A stretch of 64,000 nucleotides of DNA, taken from NCBI GenBank assembly GCA_018697195.1, contig CM031870.1, forward strand, positions 8,935,380 to 8,999,379. Direction: 5' to 3'. Numbering within the stretch: the first letter of the stretch is position 1; the number at the start of each line of letters is the position of its first letter. Shown in pieces: positions 12,669 through 25,200 of this stretch. The DNA comes from Certhia americana (lineage: Eukaryota > Chordata > Aves > Passeriformes > Certhiidae). Position numbers and translations under genes: made by a program. The notes beneath the pieces are model-generated. The model worked only from the letters and a program-made list of their open reading frames with translations. It did not search any database and was not told the DNA's origin.

Positions 12669-15095
12669 GGCTAGACTTTAAGCACTTAATTCATATTGCT
12701 AACTCAAGTGAACTCCAAAAATCTCTGTTTCACAGGCCCAAACAGATGAAAAAGGAAAAGGTAAACATCCTGTACCATGATTTTTGAGGAATACTTTCTG
12801 TCATTTTCTTACCCATGCCGTTTTCCACACATGCCCATGATAACATTCCTTAAATAGATAATGATGCAACTCTATAGGTAAATAACTTTGAAGCATTTAG
12901 GAGACAAAATAGTTTGAGACATTTTATATAAATTAGTGGCAGAATGCTTAGTATTAGTTTCCTTCAGTAAAGTTCCAGCCTAAAACATCAGAAAATGGTA
13001 CCAACATTGTAAAAATTATAAAATTGCATATTTGACAGTAGCAAATTTACTAAATCACAGAGAATACTTTTCCTGATATATTATTCTCCTGGCTTTTCCT
13101 CCTATTTAACAAGCCAAACATTAGCACATTGCAACAACACAAGATCTGGTTGGGTGGAGATTGTTGCTGGTGGGGTTCCTTTTGTGGTTTGTGCATTACT
13201 TTTCCCAAACCTGTTACAAATATATGCATTTTACAAATTTCCAAATTATTTCCATACTAACATTACCAGAAGAGAATACTGATGACAAAATGAATTTTCA
13301 AACAAAACCACATTGAGGTTAATCCCAAAGTACAAATGCATTCACATGTATCTCAGCAAATCCCTGTTTAGTTCTAAACATTTTGAATGCAACTTCTATA
13401 GTACTGTGTTTCATACAAAACTGTATTCTAATGCAGGAGGGTTGAAAATCCTGTTGGTTTGTTTACCTGTTCCATCAGCTTCTGTTTCTGATCATTTGCA
13501 GAGACCCAAGTTATAATTCACAGTAAGGAATGGGTAAGTTTAGAAACAACAGATCACACATCCCTGTAAACAGAGGAACCTAAAAGGCAAGATGTTTAGG
13601 AGATGGAATTTCAAAACCAAAAGGTACCTGGATATGAACGTAGAAAACCTAACATTCATTCAGCTGAAACAAAAGAGCCAAACCAAAACCAACTCCGCCA
13701 GAAGAACATTTGAAGCTGAAACAAATTTAGGAGACCTGGTGTAGTGGTAACAGGAATTGAATACAGAAGTAATGTTTGAGTGAGCTCAAGGATTTGCATT
13801 ATCAGTTGCTGGTTAAAGTGTTTTCCACATTATTCTTTGATGACTGAACTATCAATAGTTAAAAGACACAAATAGCCAAATCAATCTGAATGCTGTTCTT
13901 TCCCATTCCCTACATATCAAGAATCTGCTGCTGTTGCTCAAGCACATATACCACCACTGCAGAGGCCAGCTTTCACTTGTGGTCACTTGCAGCAGTACTC
14001 CTGCACTGTAAGAAAAAGGTTGCAAAAGTTAGAACATTTCAGAAAAGAGATTTAGTTTTAGGATTCATGAATGTTCCTGATTTTTCTCCTTTCTCACTCC
14101 CTAATTTCTTACCAGGAAAAAACATTGTTACCATCATTACAGTTTCTCTATATGGATGAGGAAAATGTTCTTTCTAGCACAAATACATAATTGACAGAAA
14201 TAATATTTTTATCCTATAAAATCATAAAATTTGTGCATGTCCTTTATGAAGTTTCATCACATTTAAAGAATTGAAACTCATAGCAAAATGTGATTTAATC
14301 AGAAAATAATTGAAATATTATTTGGTTTGTGATATAATAAGAAGCATTGTCCGTGCTTATGGGTAGTTGCAAATATTTTTATTAGTAGTGTTTATAAAAT
14401 AAAAAGTAAAATAGTATATAGTAAAATAGTATTTACAAAACCAGAGCTTCTAGACCCAGCATCAAAAAAAAAAAAAGTTTTAATTCTTCATGTCAGAATT
14501 TAGAACCATGTAGGAAACAATTTCATGTTTATTGATTTCTTTGTTCCTGATCCCCATTTTCACGTGGCACAATTTAAATAGTGCATCTTTCACTGACAGG
14601 TTCCTTCATGCTGTCAAGGAAGAAAATTTCAGTTTGCTTTTTATTTTTCAGGTCTCCTTATGCTTATTTAATGAAGCATAAATATAGATGGCACCTTTTT
14701 CCTTACAGCAGCTGAAAACATACAAAAATACATTCAGCTGCAAAAGCACCTCTTTTTTCACCAGTCTTTAAATAGTTCCTTTGGTTTCCATTATTTTTAC
14801 AGAGACCTTTACTTCCTTCACACGTGAGCCACACCATCTCCAAAACAACTGTCCACATAAACTAATCACACTGATGTCAGGAAAAGAAAAATCATATGGA
14901 ACACTCAGAACATGAAAATCCTTTATCGCAGAGATCCATAATACTATTAACTTCATTTTCACTTTTTATGAGCTAAGTGCTCAATACTAAAGTCTGTATG
15001 TCATTCTTTCCTCTTGAACTGTAATTAACCCCACAAAGAGTCTGTCAGAAGTATTTTAAAGTACTTACTACTTAAAATATTGATCACTGAGAACT
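12669..15095. other. Intergenic AT-rich sequence, no gene seen
   Basis: No supported exon. A run of 13 adenines lies near 14464. If the open segment at 15112-15237 were a terminal coding exon on the minus strand, its 3' UTR would extend down into this stretch, but I do not see a clear AATAAA in the first 150 bases. Confidence 0.5.
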
Positions 15096-15111
15096 TTTTA
15101 TCAAAATATAC
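15096..15111. repeat. 16-bp direct repeat, left copy
   Basis: TTTTATCAAAATATAC occurs here and again, identically, at 15256-15271, exactly 160 bases away. The pair brackets the exon-like open segment. Either it is a target-site duplication around a small retroposed piece, or a short internal duplication, or chance in AT-rich DNA. Confidence 0.6.
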
Positions 15112-15237
15112 CTAGAAGTACCAGAATTTTGTGTATGTGCTATTTTCTGTTTCTGGATTGAAATCATTGGGTTTCGTCAGAAATATCTTCTCAAGCGTTT
15201 CCTGTGCAAAGCCATAGTTCAAAAACTGAGGGCACCT
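15112..15237 (-). CDS. Candidate terminal coding exon, unknown gene
   Basis: On the minus strand a usable splice acceptor (pyrimidine-rich TCTTTTTGGAATTTTCAG ending at 15238) is followed by 41 open codons and a TAG stop. Only this one of the three frames is open. The protein has a mixed, globular-looking composition: it starts RCPQFLNYGFAQ, contains KIFLTKPNDFNPE and ends TKFWYF. I do not recognise the family. No GT donor is needed if this is the last coding exon, and TAG|GTATAT would otherwise be a possible donor. A 74-bp segment at 25212-25285 (minus) could be a phase-compatible upstream exon, but that is weak. The 16-bp direct repeats on both sides also allow a retroposed fragment of some gene. 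It could be chance: a 42-codon open stretch is not rare in this window. Confidence 0.25.
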   Translation of the reverse strand, partial: RCPQFLNYGFAQETLEKIFLTKPNDFNPETENSTYTKFWYF

Positions 15238-15255
15238 CTGAAAATTCCAAAAAGA

Positions 15256-15271
15256 TTTTATCAAAATATAC
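15256..15271. repeat. 16-bp direct repeat, right copy
   Basis: Identical to 15096-15111. On the minus strand it lies just upstream of the putative splice acceptor, whereas the other copy abuts the stop codon. The intervening sequence ends in an A-rich stretch (CCAAAAAGA) on the plus strand. Confidence 0.6.
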
Positions 15272-18200
15272 AGTGGAAATGTCTGCAGGAGGTCTGCACA
15301 TCTTTTTTTTTTTCCCTTCAGTTTTCTAGGCCTCTATCTCTTGTTTGCTAAACAAGTTAGCTGAATAAAGTATTTCTTATTCTCCTTTTTCCACATATTC
15401 TCCCTCCTTTTCTATACCTCATAGCCATCATTTTTCTATGTGCGAGGAGATTTTTCAGCTGGATCTCTGGGGTTCAGTTTTGCCTTTCTACAAAGAGGAA
15501 GGTAAAATACAGAAAGGAAGGAGAGAAGATAAAGCTCCAATTAATTAATCTTGAGTGAATAGGCAAACAGGTCCCGTTGAGGAGGGATCACCCCTCATAA
15601 AACGTCATATATTCTTTCGATGACATTTAACTATACTTCTCAAAATATCTCAGCTCTAAAAACCAGGCATTTCATGTCAAAGAAAAGAGAACGTAGCAAC
15701 ATTGTCTTATACAGAGATGAAAAAGCACATCTATGAATCATAGCAGAAAGCCCTGCAGCAGATTCTTCACCCAACCAAATCTAGAAAGGACAGAGTTTGC
15801 AGGATTTTTGCATTTATTCAAACTAAAACATTCATGAGCCTGCAATATTAACACAACCCTACGCTGATCCCCAGAGACAGAGCCCTGCTCCTCAGCTGGG
15901 AAACTCCATTCCAAGCTGACACATTTCATTATGCCTTTGTTGTATTTCCAGACCCTTTTGGGGCACACCAGGGGCTCAACTGCTGATCAAAGTTGATCAA
16001 ATATCCACTGTACAGTAATGTATATTTTACAGCTGGGCTTTGTGGAAGATGACAGATTTTATACACTCCATGGATTCTAAAGTGTTCCTATAAAGTGTGA
16101 AAGAAGAGTGAGTTCTAGAACCAGAGGAACAGGTTGGAAGATAGAGCTGTCCTCCAAGTCTCAGCCATAAGAAAAGGAACACAGCATTCAGAGTTCACAG
16201 TGGTAAACACAAAAGAAAAAATGGGGAGGAGAGATCCTAAGATGTTATTTCATCCATTAGGCTGCAAACTCCACCATTTCTGTGAGAACGTAAGAAATAA
16301 TTAGTCCTGAGAAAATATTCCTCCTACTGAAGGACAAAATTACAGGCTCTAGAATATACGTAACAATTAAAAATGTGTCACTTTATTATTTCTCAATGCT
16401 TCCTTTTTCCTCTAGTATCTACCCCAGCCCAGACATTTTCATTACAGCAAATGCTAAGATTAGTTATCCAGCCTCAATACCCACTGGGCAGAGTGTTGTA
16501 AATCAAGTTCATTGCTTCTCAAAAAAAACCCCTAAAACCTAAACAACAAAACAGAAAAGGAATAAAATAACCAGACTTCACTTTGTAGTAAAAGTGATTT
16601 CTCACTTCATACGAAGGGTGTGTTCCTTGGTGACAACACACAGCCCTGGGGATCCTACAGAGTACAGCAGGCACTACTCAGTTATGTTTTTATTGCAGGT
16701 GGAGCCTGGCTGCAGAAAAAAATAGAAGTTTCTCCACAACACATCAGACTTGCCTTAACTTAATTAGGAATGTCTTTAATCTTGTCTTGGATAGGGAGTT
16801 ATTACAGATTAGTTATATTCAGACTAGGAGCTCCTTGCCTTTGTTCATATCTACAGAATTTCAGGAACAATCTTCATGTGAGCAAGTTGAGATGGGCCAG
16901 GGAGACTGAAATATAACTCCACATAAGAAGATATCATCAGATCTCAAAGGTATAGGACCCAACATGAACTTTTAGTTACAATTGAATGAGCAATTCTTCA
17001 TTCTACTTAGATAAACCATTACATTCCAATACACCATTTTTAAGCCCTTTGTGTACTTTTAATTATACAGTCTGATAACTGCTGAGATACATGCAAAGCA
17101 CCTTTTAAAATACATGAATATTTTATTTAGGTGGATTATCATAGTTGACGTTTCCTACCAGTGAACTTTGACATTCCCCTGTGGAAAATGCAAGCTTCAG
17201 CTTGAAGTGACCCCATGGATAACAATTTGTTTGGTGCCATAGTGCAAGGCAGCACAGTGGGTCTAGTTTGGTGTGTTTACTGTATGTATAAATACAAGCA
17301 GGAAGTACAAGCATCTTTCCATCCTCCTCACAAAACCACCTTTCACAATTTATTATCTCTTACCAAAGAGTACTGTTGGCTTGATTGAAGTGTGTAGGTT
17401 GCACTATACTTACCTGCAAATAAAGCACTTTCTTTTGGTTCTTAAGTTACTTCAGAAGCTTTCCCTCTTATTACATGCCTCCTTTTCAAATTATGAATTT
17501 CATACATTTCACTGATTTTGTGTTTCATTTAAAGCCTTGTTTATTGGTGGCACAAAAGTAAAGCTTGACTAGTAATGTCTGCCTTTTTCTTTTCATGCTT
17601 TCCCTATTGGGATGCAATTCAACTCATATTACTGATGTGAATTATTCACTTCTGAAAGTCTTTCAAGTACATCTGAAACAAGTAGGTTCCTATTTTTTCT
17701 AGCCTCAGAAAGAGGGAAGAGTCAAATAAAGAGTTTCCATCCTTTCATACATATGATTAATGACAGAACATATATAATTGTCTTTCTCAACAGGTACTGT
17801 TGAAGTTAAAATCTGTATCTAGATGGATTACTGTGCCCAGCCAAAATTAAGTTTTCTGTGACAGGACTACAGGATTGCTTCTTATGACTTGTTCAAATGT
17901 AAGGTTGATTTTACAAACTAAAGACTGCTAAACCTCAAAAGGCTTAAGACAAACATGTAAAAAAGTAAAGTAGGTAAACGAAATTACCTCTATGGCTAAT
18001 TTCATTTAATATAAAATTAAAATGCATGGACTTGGTACATATGTTTCATTACTACTTAAACAATTTTATATTCCTTTAAAAATAAATAACTCACTTTATC
18101 TGCATTCAGAAATGTATAATTAAAGAAGAGATAATTTTGCTAAGCTGTATAACACCTAACTCTGTAAAGAGTTTTTATCCACAAACTCCAAACTCAGTAA

Positions 18201-18883
18201 CTATATGAGCCTCTATGTTCATGTATCCTATTTTCAAAATTAGATAGGTCTGTTCACTGTAACAGAGAGCACATTAGATCTTCAGATAATGTGAAAACAT
18301 GGTTTTCAACTGCTATAAGCTATTTCCTTCAGCTTTTCTATTTTGGTAAAATGTTTGTCACAGGTCAAAAAAAAAAAAAGGTAGAAAATCAACCCTGCTG
18401 GAACATGGGGTGGGTTTCAATTTTTTTCTTTTTTTTCCTCAAAATTGGTTTGAGTTAGGAAAACAAACTGAAAAACGGCTAGATGATCTAGTTTTTTATT
18501 TGCAGTTACTCCAGGAGTGAATGCTATATATATCTATATGCACACAAACCTAAAATGATGAGGACTCTCAACATTGTGACTCAAACACTAAGCTGTGCAC
18601 ATCAATTTAGTCATGTGAATTTCTGTAAGTTCAGTTAAATGCAGGTTACTGAATTCTGACCACTTTTGTGAAAATTACAGAATTTTGCTTTCCAAAGTGC
18701 TTTGCATTACAAAAATGCTAGTTTTGCAAGGAAATAAATTACACAGATGCACTGCCAGCCCATCAGTTCTCATCCCCTCCCTCTTAACTTTTGAATGAAT
18801 TGGCTAATTTTGATCAAATTTGACAAGAGGACCCAATGTAAAAGATTTGAAGTTCCAAAAAGTTTCCATAAGAACTGACAGTT
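15272..18883. other. Intergenic AT-rich sequence, no gene seen
   Basis: Only short open frames. A minus frame at 15738-15968 lies in a less AT-rich patch but lacks splice sites or motifs. Simple A- and T-runs occur near 18367 and 18420. Confidence 0.5.
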
Positions 18884-18889
18884 GAGTAG

Positions 18890-19283
18890 TGTGGAGAGGC
18901 TTTGCCTATGTTAAGGAGACATAAGAGGCTTCTCTCACAGGATACCCTATTCTGTTATGCCAATGTACCCTGTTCTCCCTCAGTCAGCCCTGTTAATCCC
19001 CTCTCCGTCCCTGTGTCCCTCAATCACTCCTTCCCAATTTCCCCATTGGTTCACATACCCCAATCCCACCTTTGTACCCCAATGCCCCCTGACAATTGGT
19101 CCCTGATGCTCTCCCAGCCCCCAGCACCCATATACTTAAACCTGAACCCTTCCCATGAGTCCTGCCTTTGACCCTGGACTGACTGCATGCATGACTGGAA
19201 TAAACATCTCTGTGAAACCCATACAAAGGCTCTTCCTGCTTCTCTTTACCATCACCACATCTACAGCTATCCTGGTCACAACA
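18890..19283 (+). mobile_element. Solo LTR, 394 bp, 6-bp target duplication
   Basis: The element runs from TGTGGAGAGG to GGTCACAACA, with TG...CA ends. It is flanked by perfect 6-bp direct repeats GAGTAG (18884-18889 and 19284-19289). A TATA-like TATACTTAAA (19131-19140) lies about 60 nt before AATAAA (19199-19204), as expected for U3-R-U5 on the plus strand. Six-base duplications are typical of class II (alpha/beta-like, ERVK-type) avian endogenous retroviruses. No internal genes are present, so this is a recombination-derived solo LTR. The perfect duplication suggests a moderately recent insertion. Open frames across it (18902-19171 plus, 19020-19349 minus) are not genes. Confidence 0.88.
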
Positions 19284-19289
19284 GAGTAG

Positions 19290-22200
19290 GATATAAGGAC
19301 TGACATAAGTCCTCCCAGTGAGGAAAATATTGCTGTGTAAGCTCAGCAATTATCTATTATGCCTGGCATACCCACCAGTCGATGATTATGTATGTATCAG
19401 CCACACAACCCTCTTGTTTGGAATTTGGAAGCAGTTACAGGTCTCCTGTTTCTCTGCCAGCCACAGGCTGGGAAACAGAGGAGTGGTTGCCAGTACATTT
19501 TGTAGGTTTTAGCAACAAAAAGTGAATGAAGAAGAGAGCTGTAATTTGATTGGACATAACCTCATTTGAGACCAAACTTCACATATACACTGTAATCAGA
19601 TGAATTTGTAAAAGTTTCTGAAGTGTTAATGCTCATGACCCACTATAATCCAAAACAGTAAAACCCAGGAACAGGTTGGAAACTGTGATGCTTACTGTGT
19701 GTTAACAATGCTGCACACAAGTTGCTGTTTGCATTCTCCAGGGCAAGTTCAAGGAGTACCTCAGGGTGCCAACACTTGCTCCAGGAGGCCACAGGCAATC
19801 ACAGCCTGTTCTGGCTGGGTCCAGAGGAGCACTGCTGGGAATTTCCCAGGTGGCACTGGCCTTGTTGGTGATGCATCCTGTGATAACACCTGAGTAACAT
19901 GAATCTTTTAGAATGGTTGATACATTGTGAAAGTACTCTTGTACCTTTCCAGGCCTTTGTCTGGATGTTCCTTGGCTCACATCTAACTGAGAGATTCCCA
20001 GTGATGCTGGTTCCTCACCTCTGCCCGGTTCTGCTAATGGCAACCCTTGGGTCCAAAGGTTATTTCTTTCCTATCTTCTCAGCCAGTCTCACCAATGCCA
20101 CGTAACAAGAAAAAGCAAACTCCCCTCAGTCCTTACTCCTGTTAAGTTCCCCTGCTTATTCAGGAAAAGGATTGCATTACCTTTGTATGCAAAGGCATCA
20201 CATCGGGACCTTGTGTTCTGTTATTTTTCTACTACTATGAATCCTTGGTATTTTCCAGTCATTGCTTCCAAAGACAGTATTGCATTCTGCTGATGAAGTA
20301 CTTCACTTACATCTGCTCAGACCTAATAAACACTCCAGAACTGTAGGTCCATCAGTGTTACTCAAAATACTTGTTTGAACTATCATTTAGGCAGTCATAT
20401 CCCTCATTCAGATGTTGCAGAGAATAAATTATAAGAAACCATTCCAAAGGAATCTGCATTGCAGTCATCATCAAAGTAAGTAAATAAAGAAAAGCTGAGA
20501 GGCCCTCACACAGTAGGCAAATTTCTGTGATCTTCACAGAGAAAGGTAATGGTTTTCTTTTTCTTCTTTTCTTTTTAATATAGCTTTTCTTCTAGATTCA
20601 GAGGCCTTCATGTTAAATTAAATATTTTTAGCACCCACACAACCATCTAGAATTAAATTGCAGCAGTTCCTTAGCATCTGAGAAAGAAAGCAATAATAGA
20701 TCACTGTGATTCTCCTGTCCTTGAACAGAATCAAAGAATCATTTACTAATAGGCTGAATTGCTTCTAAAAGCAAAAATCACACAGCTCCATCTTGTGGGA
20801 GATAAGATTCCTTGTGAAATGTCAGCTCAGTTCAATTTCTGCCTTTGGTAATGATTCAGCCTTAGATGTTTTAACATATAAGCTTTACTTACCACAGATG
20901 TTTCCTTTCATATGTGCTTTACACAACTTCACCAAGAGCAGGAACAATCTGCCCAGTCATTTTTTTTTTACATTGTCCTGTTTTATTTTATTTACCCATA
21001 GCATCCTCCCAAACTGGTCCATACTTCAGCAGTTCACATTTGTACCAAGTGGTGCACAAACAGCTATTTAATTTTCTTCTTATCCTCTTTGTTTGTCCTG
21101 TAAGAGCTTGAACACCTTGCAGAAGTGTCCTCAATGAACACACCATACATAAATACTAAATATATTTGATTTTCAGCCTAGTGGTACTTCTTAGCAGGAA
21201 GCATTTTCAATATAGTTTGGATGACATAAAAATGTCATCAGAGCAGCAGAGTTTGTCTCATTCATGTAACACAGAACTTGGGTCTGAAATGTTTCCATAA
21301 TCTAATGCCATTTAAGTAAACCAAGTCAGAACTACTTTTAGGTCAGATGAACAAAGTAAGTTTTCACAACACTACAAAAAATGTCTTCCTGAATTCTGGA
21401 GACAACTGTGGGATTTGTCCTTATTTCCTTGTTACAGAATCTTCGTCCTTTTCAGAGTTTTGGAATGGACTCCAAAAACCAGGACCAAACATGCACTCCA
21501 TGTAAACCCCTCTGCCAAGCTACCACAAAAAATGGCATGTTTATATTTTTGACTATACATTATACTTTGGGATAGCATATTAAACCAATGTACAACACAG
21601 GTCTACAAACTGAAATCCACCAAGATAGAAGTTCCTTGGGCTTTAGTGTGGAACTCATTGTAAAACTTCACAATGTATTTGGATATTTCCAACAATCCTT
21701 GCTGATTCAAGAAGGTATTTCTCATAAGCTGCAGTCAAATGTAAAACTTCTCTATCAGATTATCCCAGCCCACATTCACTGAAGTTTTCAGAAAAAGCAG
21801 CAGGAATGTGACTCATGGGACTACTTACAGATGACACTGGGAACTTATTCCCATTAATTTTCAACTGAAATGTGTGAGTGGTCAAAAATGACCACAGACC
21901 TTCCTTCAAGTCTTTTAATTTAATTAAAAGTATTAATGATCCTTAAGTATTTTCATCTTTTTAATTAGTTTTAAATTAATTTTCAGTGTGAGCGCTGGAA
22001 GTCCTAGGAGAAAAGTAAGGAATTGCTCATAGAAACTTCTATCCAAATCTGCATGATGAACCAAAACCAGCTGCTTATCAAAATACTGGTTTGGACTACA
22101 ACAGTCTGAGGCTGTCTGAATTAATGCATTTAGGCAAAAGAAAAAATTAAGTAGAGAAAAATCTCCTAAAAATCATCCAAACTATATCTTTTTAACTAGC

Positions 22201-25200
22201 ATTCTGGGGCCTAAAAATAGAATAGTATCTTGATTGTTTTCCTACAAAGGATATTCCATTGCCCTTTTGAGATTATTCACCACCACTTCACTCCCCTGAA
22301 TTCAGCTTGCATACTGAGAAATGTTACGGCATTCCTTCTGGTAGAAGTCAAAATACCAACTTTCCAGATATGACTGACAAGAAAATATCTCATCTCTTCT
22401 GATAACCTTTTTTCTTGTATGAAATTTCAGGAACAGTACCAACTTGATTTAATTTTATTAAGTCTGAAGTGATCTTTGTTTCTCTCAGAAGCATTTGTAT
22501 TACTGTGAAACACTAAAAACCAAAATCCACAGAAAGTATGAAGAAAAAAGGCCAAACGAAAAGACCTTCCAAGATTCCTACCCCGCCACACTGAAGCTGT
22601 CAATCCTGACAAGAAACAGCTGCCCCTGAATGTGGGTGGATGCAAGAGTTCAACTTGGTCTGATCACTCTTTGGGCCATATTTCAGAATCTGCCAAGAAG
22701 GTTGGCAATTAGTGCTAATCATGACAGGTTTTTCTGTGATATGGACACCTATTTAAAAGATATTGGGCTTATACTATCAAACTACTTTGCATTTGTATCT
22801 AAAGACCCTCTGTATGACTTTGCAACCTTCAGTTACTACCAATATTAACCATGTAGATATTGAAACCATATTCCTCCATCATTAAAAGACTACATTGTGC
22901 AGTTTACAGCTGGAATTTCTCTGAGGCTGTTTGAGAAAGTGCCAAGAGACAACTACTAGAAAGACCAAGTAATTTGTCCAATAAGGATACGATTATTTCA
23001 TTCCCCAAAAGAAGAAGATTAAAAATTATGTTAATTAGGATAAATATTGAGAAAATATTAAAGCATTATTACAAGACAAACCAAACAACAAAAGGGTTGC
23101 TGACTATTACAATAGCTACAATTAATACTTTCTAGTGATATGCTGTGTTGCCTATGTTGCTTAGAAACCACTTAATTACACACATTTGATCAGCCTTAAC
23201 CTATGTATTTTCAGTACTTTGATGCATACAATTAAAATTCAAACGTTATAAAATATGGCATTAGAAATAATTTAGTATTTCCTATTTTATATTGAAAAAA
23301 TATATGATTAAATGTTTTTATGAGGAGGTCATTCTAGTTAAAAAAAGGACAAAGGACAGTACAAACACCTGAATCTGCTTGTTTCCCACCCATTTATTTA
23401 TCTATTCCTTTTCTAATCCATGTGTATTTTGAATAAGGCATTGAAAGTGTAATCAAAATTTCCCTGGTAACCTAAATGGGAGAACTGGCTGCAGGAGAAA
23501 TCAAACACCAGACTTAGAGCAAAGGGAAATAAAAAGTAAAAAAGCCTGTAAGACTTTGCAGGTGACCAGTTTTAATGTAAAGGCCCTTGTTTTATTATGC
23601 ATGAATAGGAGTATGATTCTTTGGATTCTAAAGTACTCTAATCAATGTTCAAGGGTTTTTAACAACCTCATTATGTATCTTTTTTACAGGATTATGAATA
23701 TTTGCAAATGGGGTCATAGTAAGGCTTCAAAGGCTAAAAAGTTAAATCAAGATATATTTTCTAAAACTCTTCAAAATATTTCAAAATCAGAAGAGTTGCC
23801 CAGCATATATTGCCACATTCAAAGTTTCTACCTTCTCTTTGAATTTTAGCAACACCTACTTTTCATACATACATATATATTACTGTTCTCCTTCCTCACT
23901 ATTTTCCTGCAACAATGATGATGTCTGCACCATTTGATCCAAAAGTAGTAAGAGTTTTATTCAAATAAAAAAAAAAAAAGTACAAAATTAAAGCTTCATA
24001 CACTAAAGACTGAGTTGATTAATTTAACTTAATTTCCTTACCAACAGTTTGCAAGGGTTAATAAATAAAGTTAGATTATGGGTGACCACCTCTATGGCAG
24101 TTTCATAACTCTTCTGAGGAGTTTTCTGCTCATTCGAGAAACAAAAAAAAAATAATCAAAATGAAATAAATAGGACAGGTCTGCAAAGACAGAATGGGGT
24201 TTGAGCAGCGACACTGCTTGGAAAAAAGGATGTAAAGGGACTCAGGACAGAGATTTTCTCCATCTTCAGCTTTCTGTTCATAAGTGACATTACTGGAGGC
24301 TCTCTGGGAAGGCAAGAACCAGTGTTAAGCACATGGTCTGACAGCACAGGAGGGACACATTGTAACATATTGCAGCCAAAAAACCTTTAAAAAGGAGGTA
24401 CAGTGAAATCCAGAAAAAAATTTAGTTCAAACTTCCCTGAAGATATTTTTCATTTGTATCCACCTGTCATGGTATCAGTCCCACCAGCTCTTACCTTTGT
24501 CAGGCCCACAGTCCCTGGAGAAGGACTGGCCTCTGTCTCTCACCCCAGGGGTGTCATATCCTGAGAGGAGCCCTGCCAGACACTGTTTTCAGAAGTAAAA
24601 TGGGTTTTGTACAGGGTGGAGAGGATTGAGGTCTGTGAAAACCCTCCAGAGGGGAGACAGTAGTTGATAACAGCACAAAGAAAGAACAGACGGCAGATTT
24701 GGTACACCAAGAGTGTGTTGAAGGAGGCATAGCAGAAGAAATAATATACGTAAGGAGTTACTAATAGTACTGAAATTGTACCATTCATTTGTTAAAATGA
24801 ATATGCTTGACTGTAGATTTTCTTGTCAGTCTATATATTTTGATTTTATGCACCACACAGCTCAGCAGTAAATTACTGCAATTAACTTCAATTCCTTAGG
24901 ATCCACAGCAGTAGCATTTCCACATCTTGTGAGTCTAGAATTCAATTCTAAATTCTTGTCTAAAGTGCTTGTACAAAGTAAGTGGTTACTTAGAAAAGCA
25001 CTGACAAATTTCAGCAGAACTTCTACACAGATCTATTTCTCATAAGAAAAATATTTCTAAAAAAATCCAAAGAAAAATTTAGTTTATCTGTCACAGTAAA
25101 GTTTGAAAAAGAGCTGAACAGCTTGAGTTAGTTCTTTAACAAACACCTTATGTATTCAGTCACCATTTTTGGATTCCAAAGAAAAACATTTCAATGAGAA

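Noticed and set aside
21640..21728. Minus-strand stretch with protein-like reading (starting AYEKYLLESARIVG) after a CTGCAG acceptor
   Set aside because: No good donor at the end of the open stretch, and it cannot be linked in phase to other exons.
24467..24790. TGTCATGG start resembling the 43.4 kb LTR terminus
   Set aside because: The match does not extend beyond about 9 bp and no CCATGACA end or target duplication was found.
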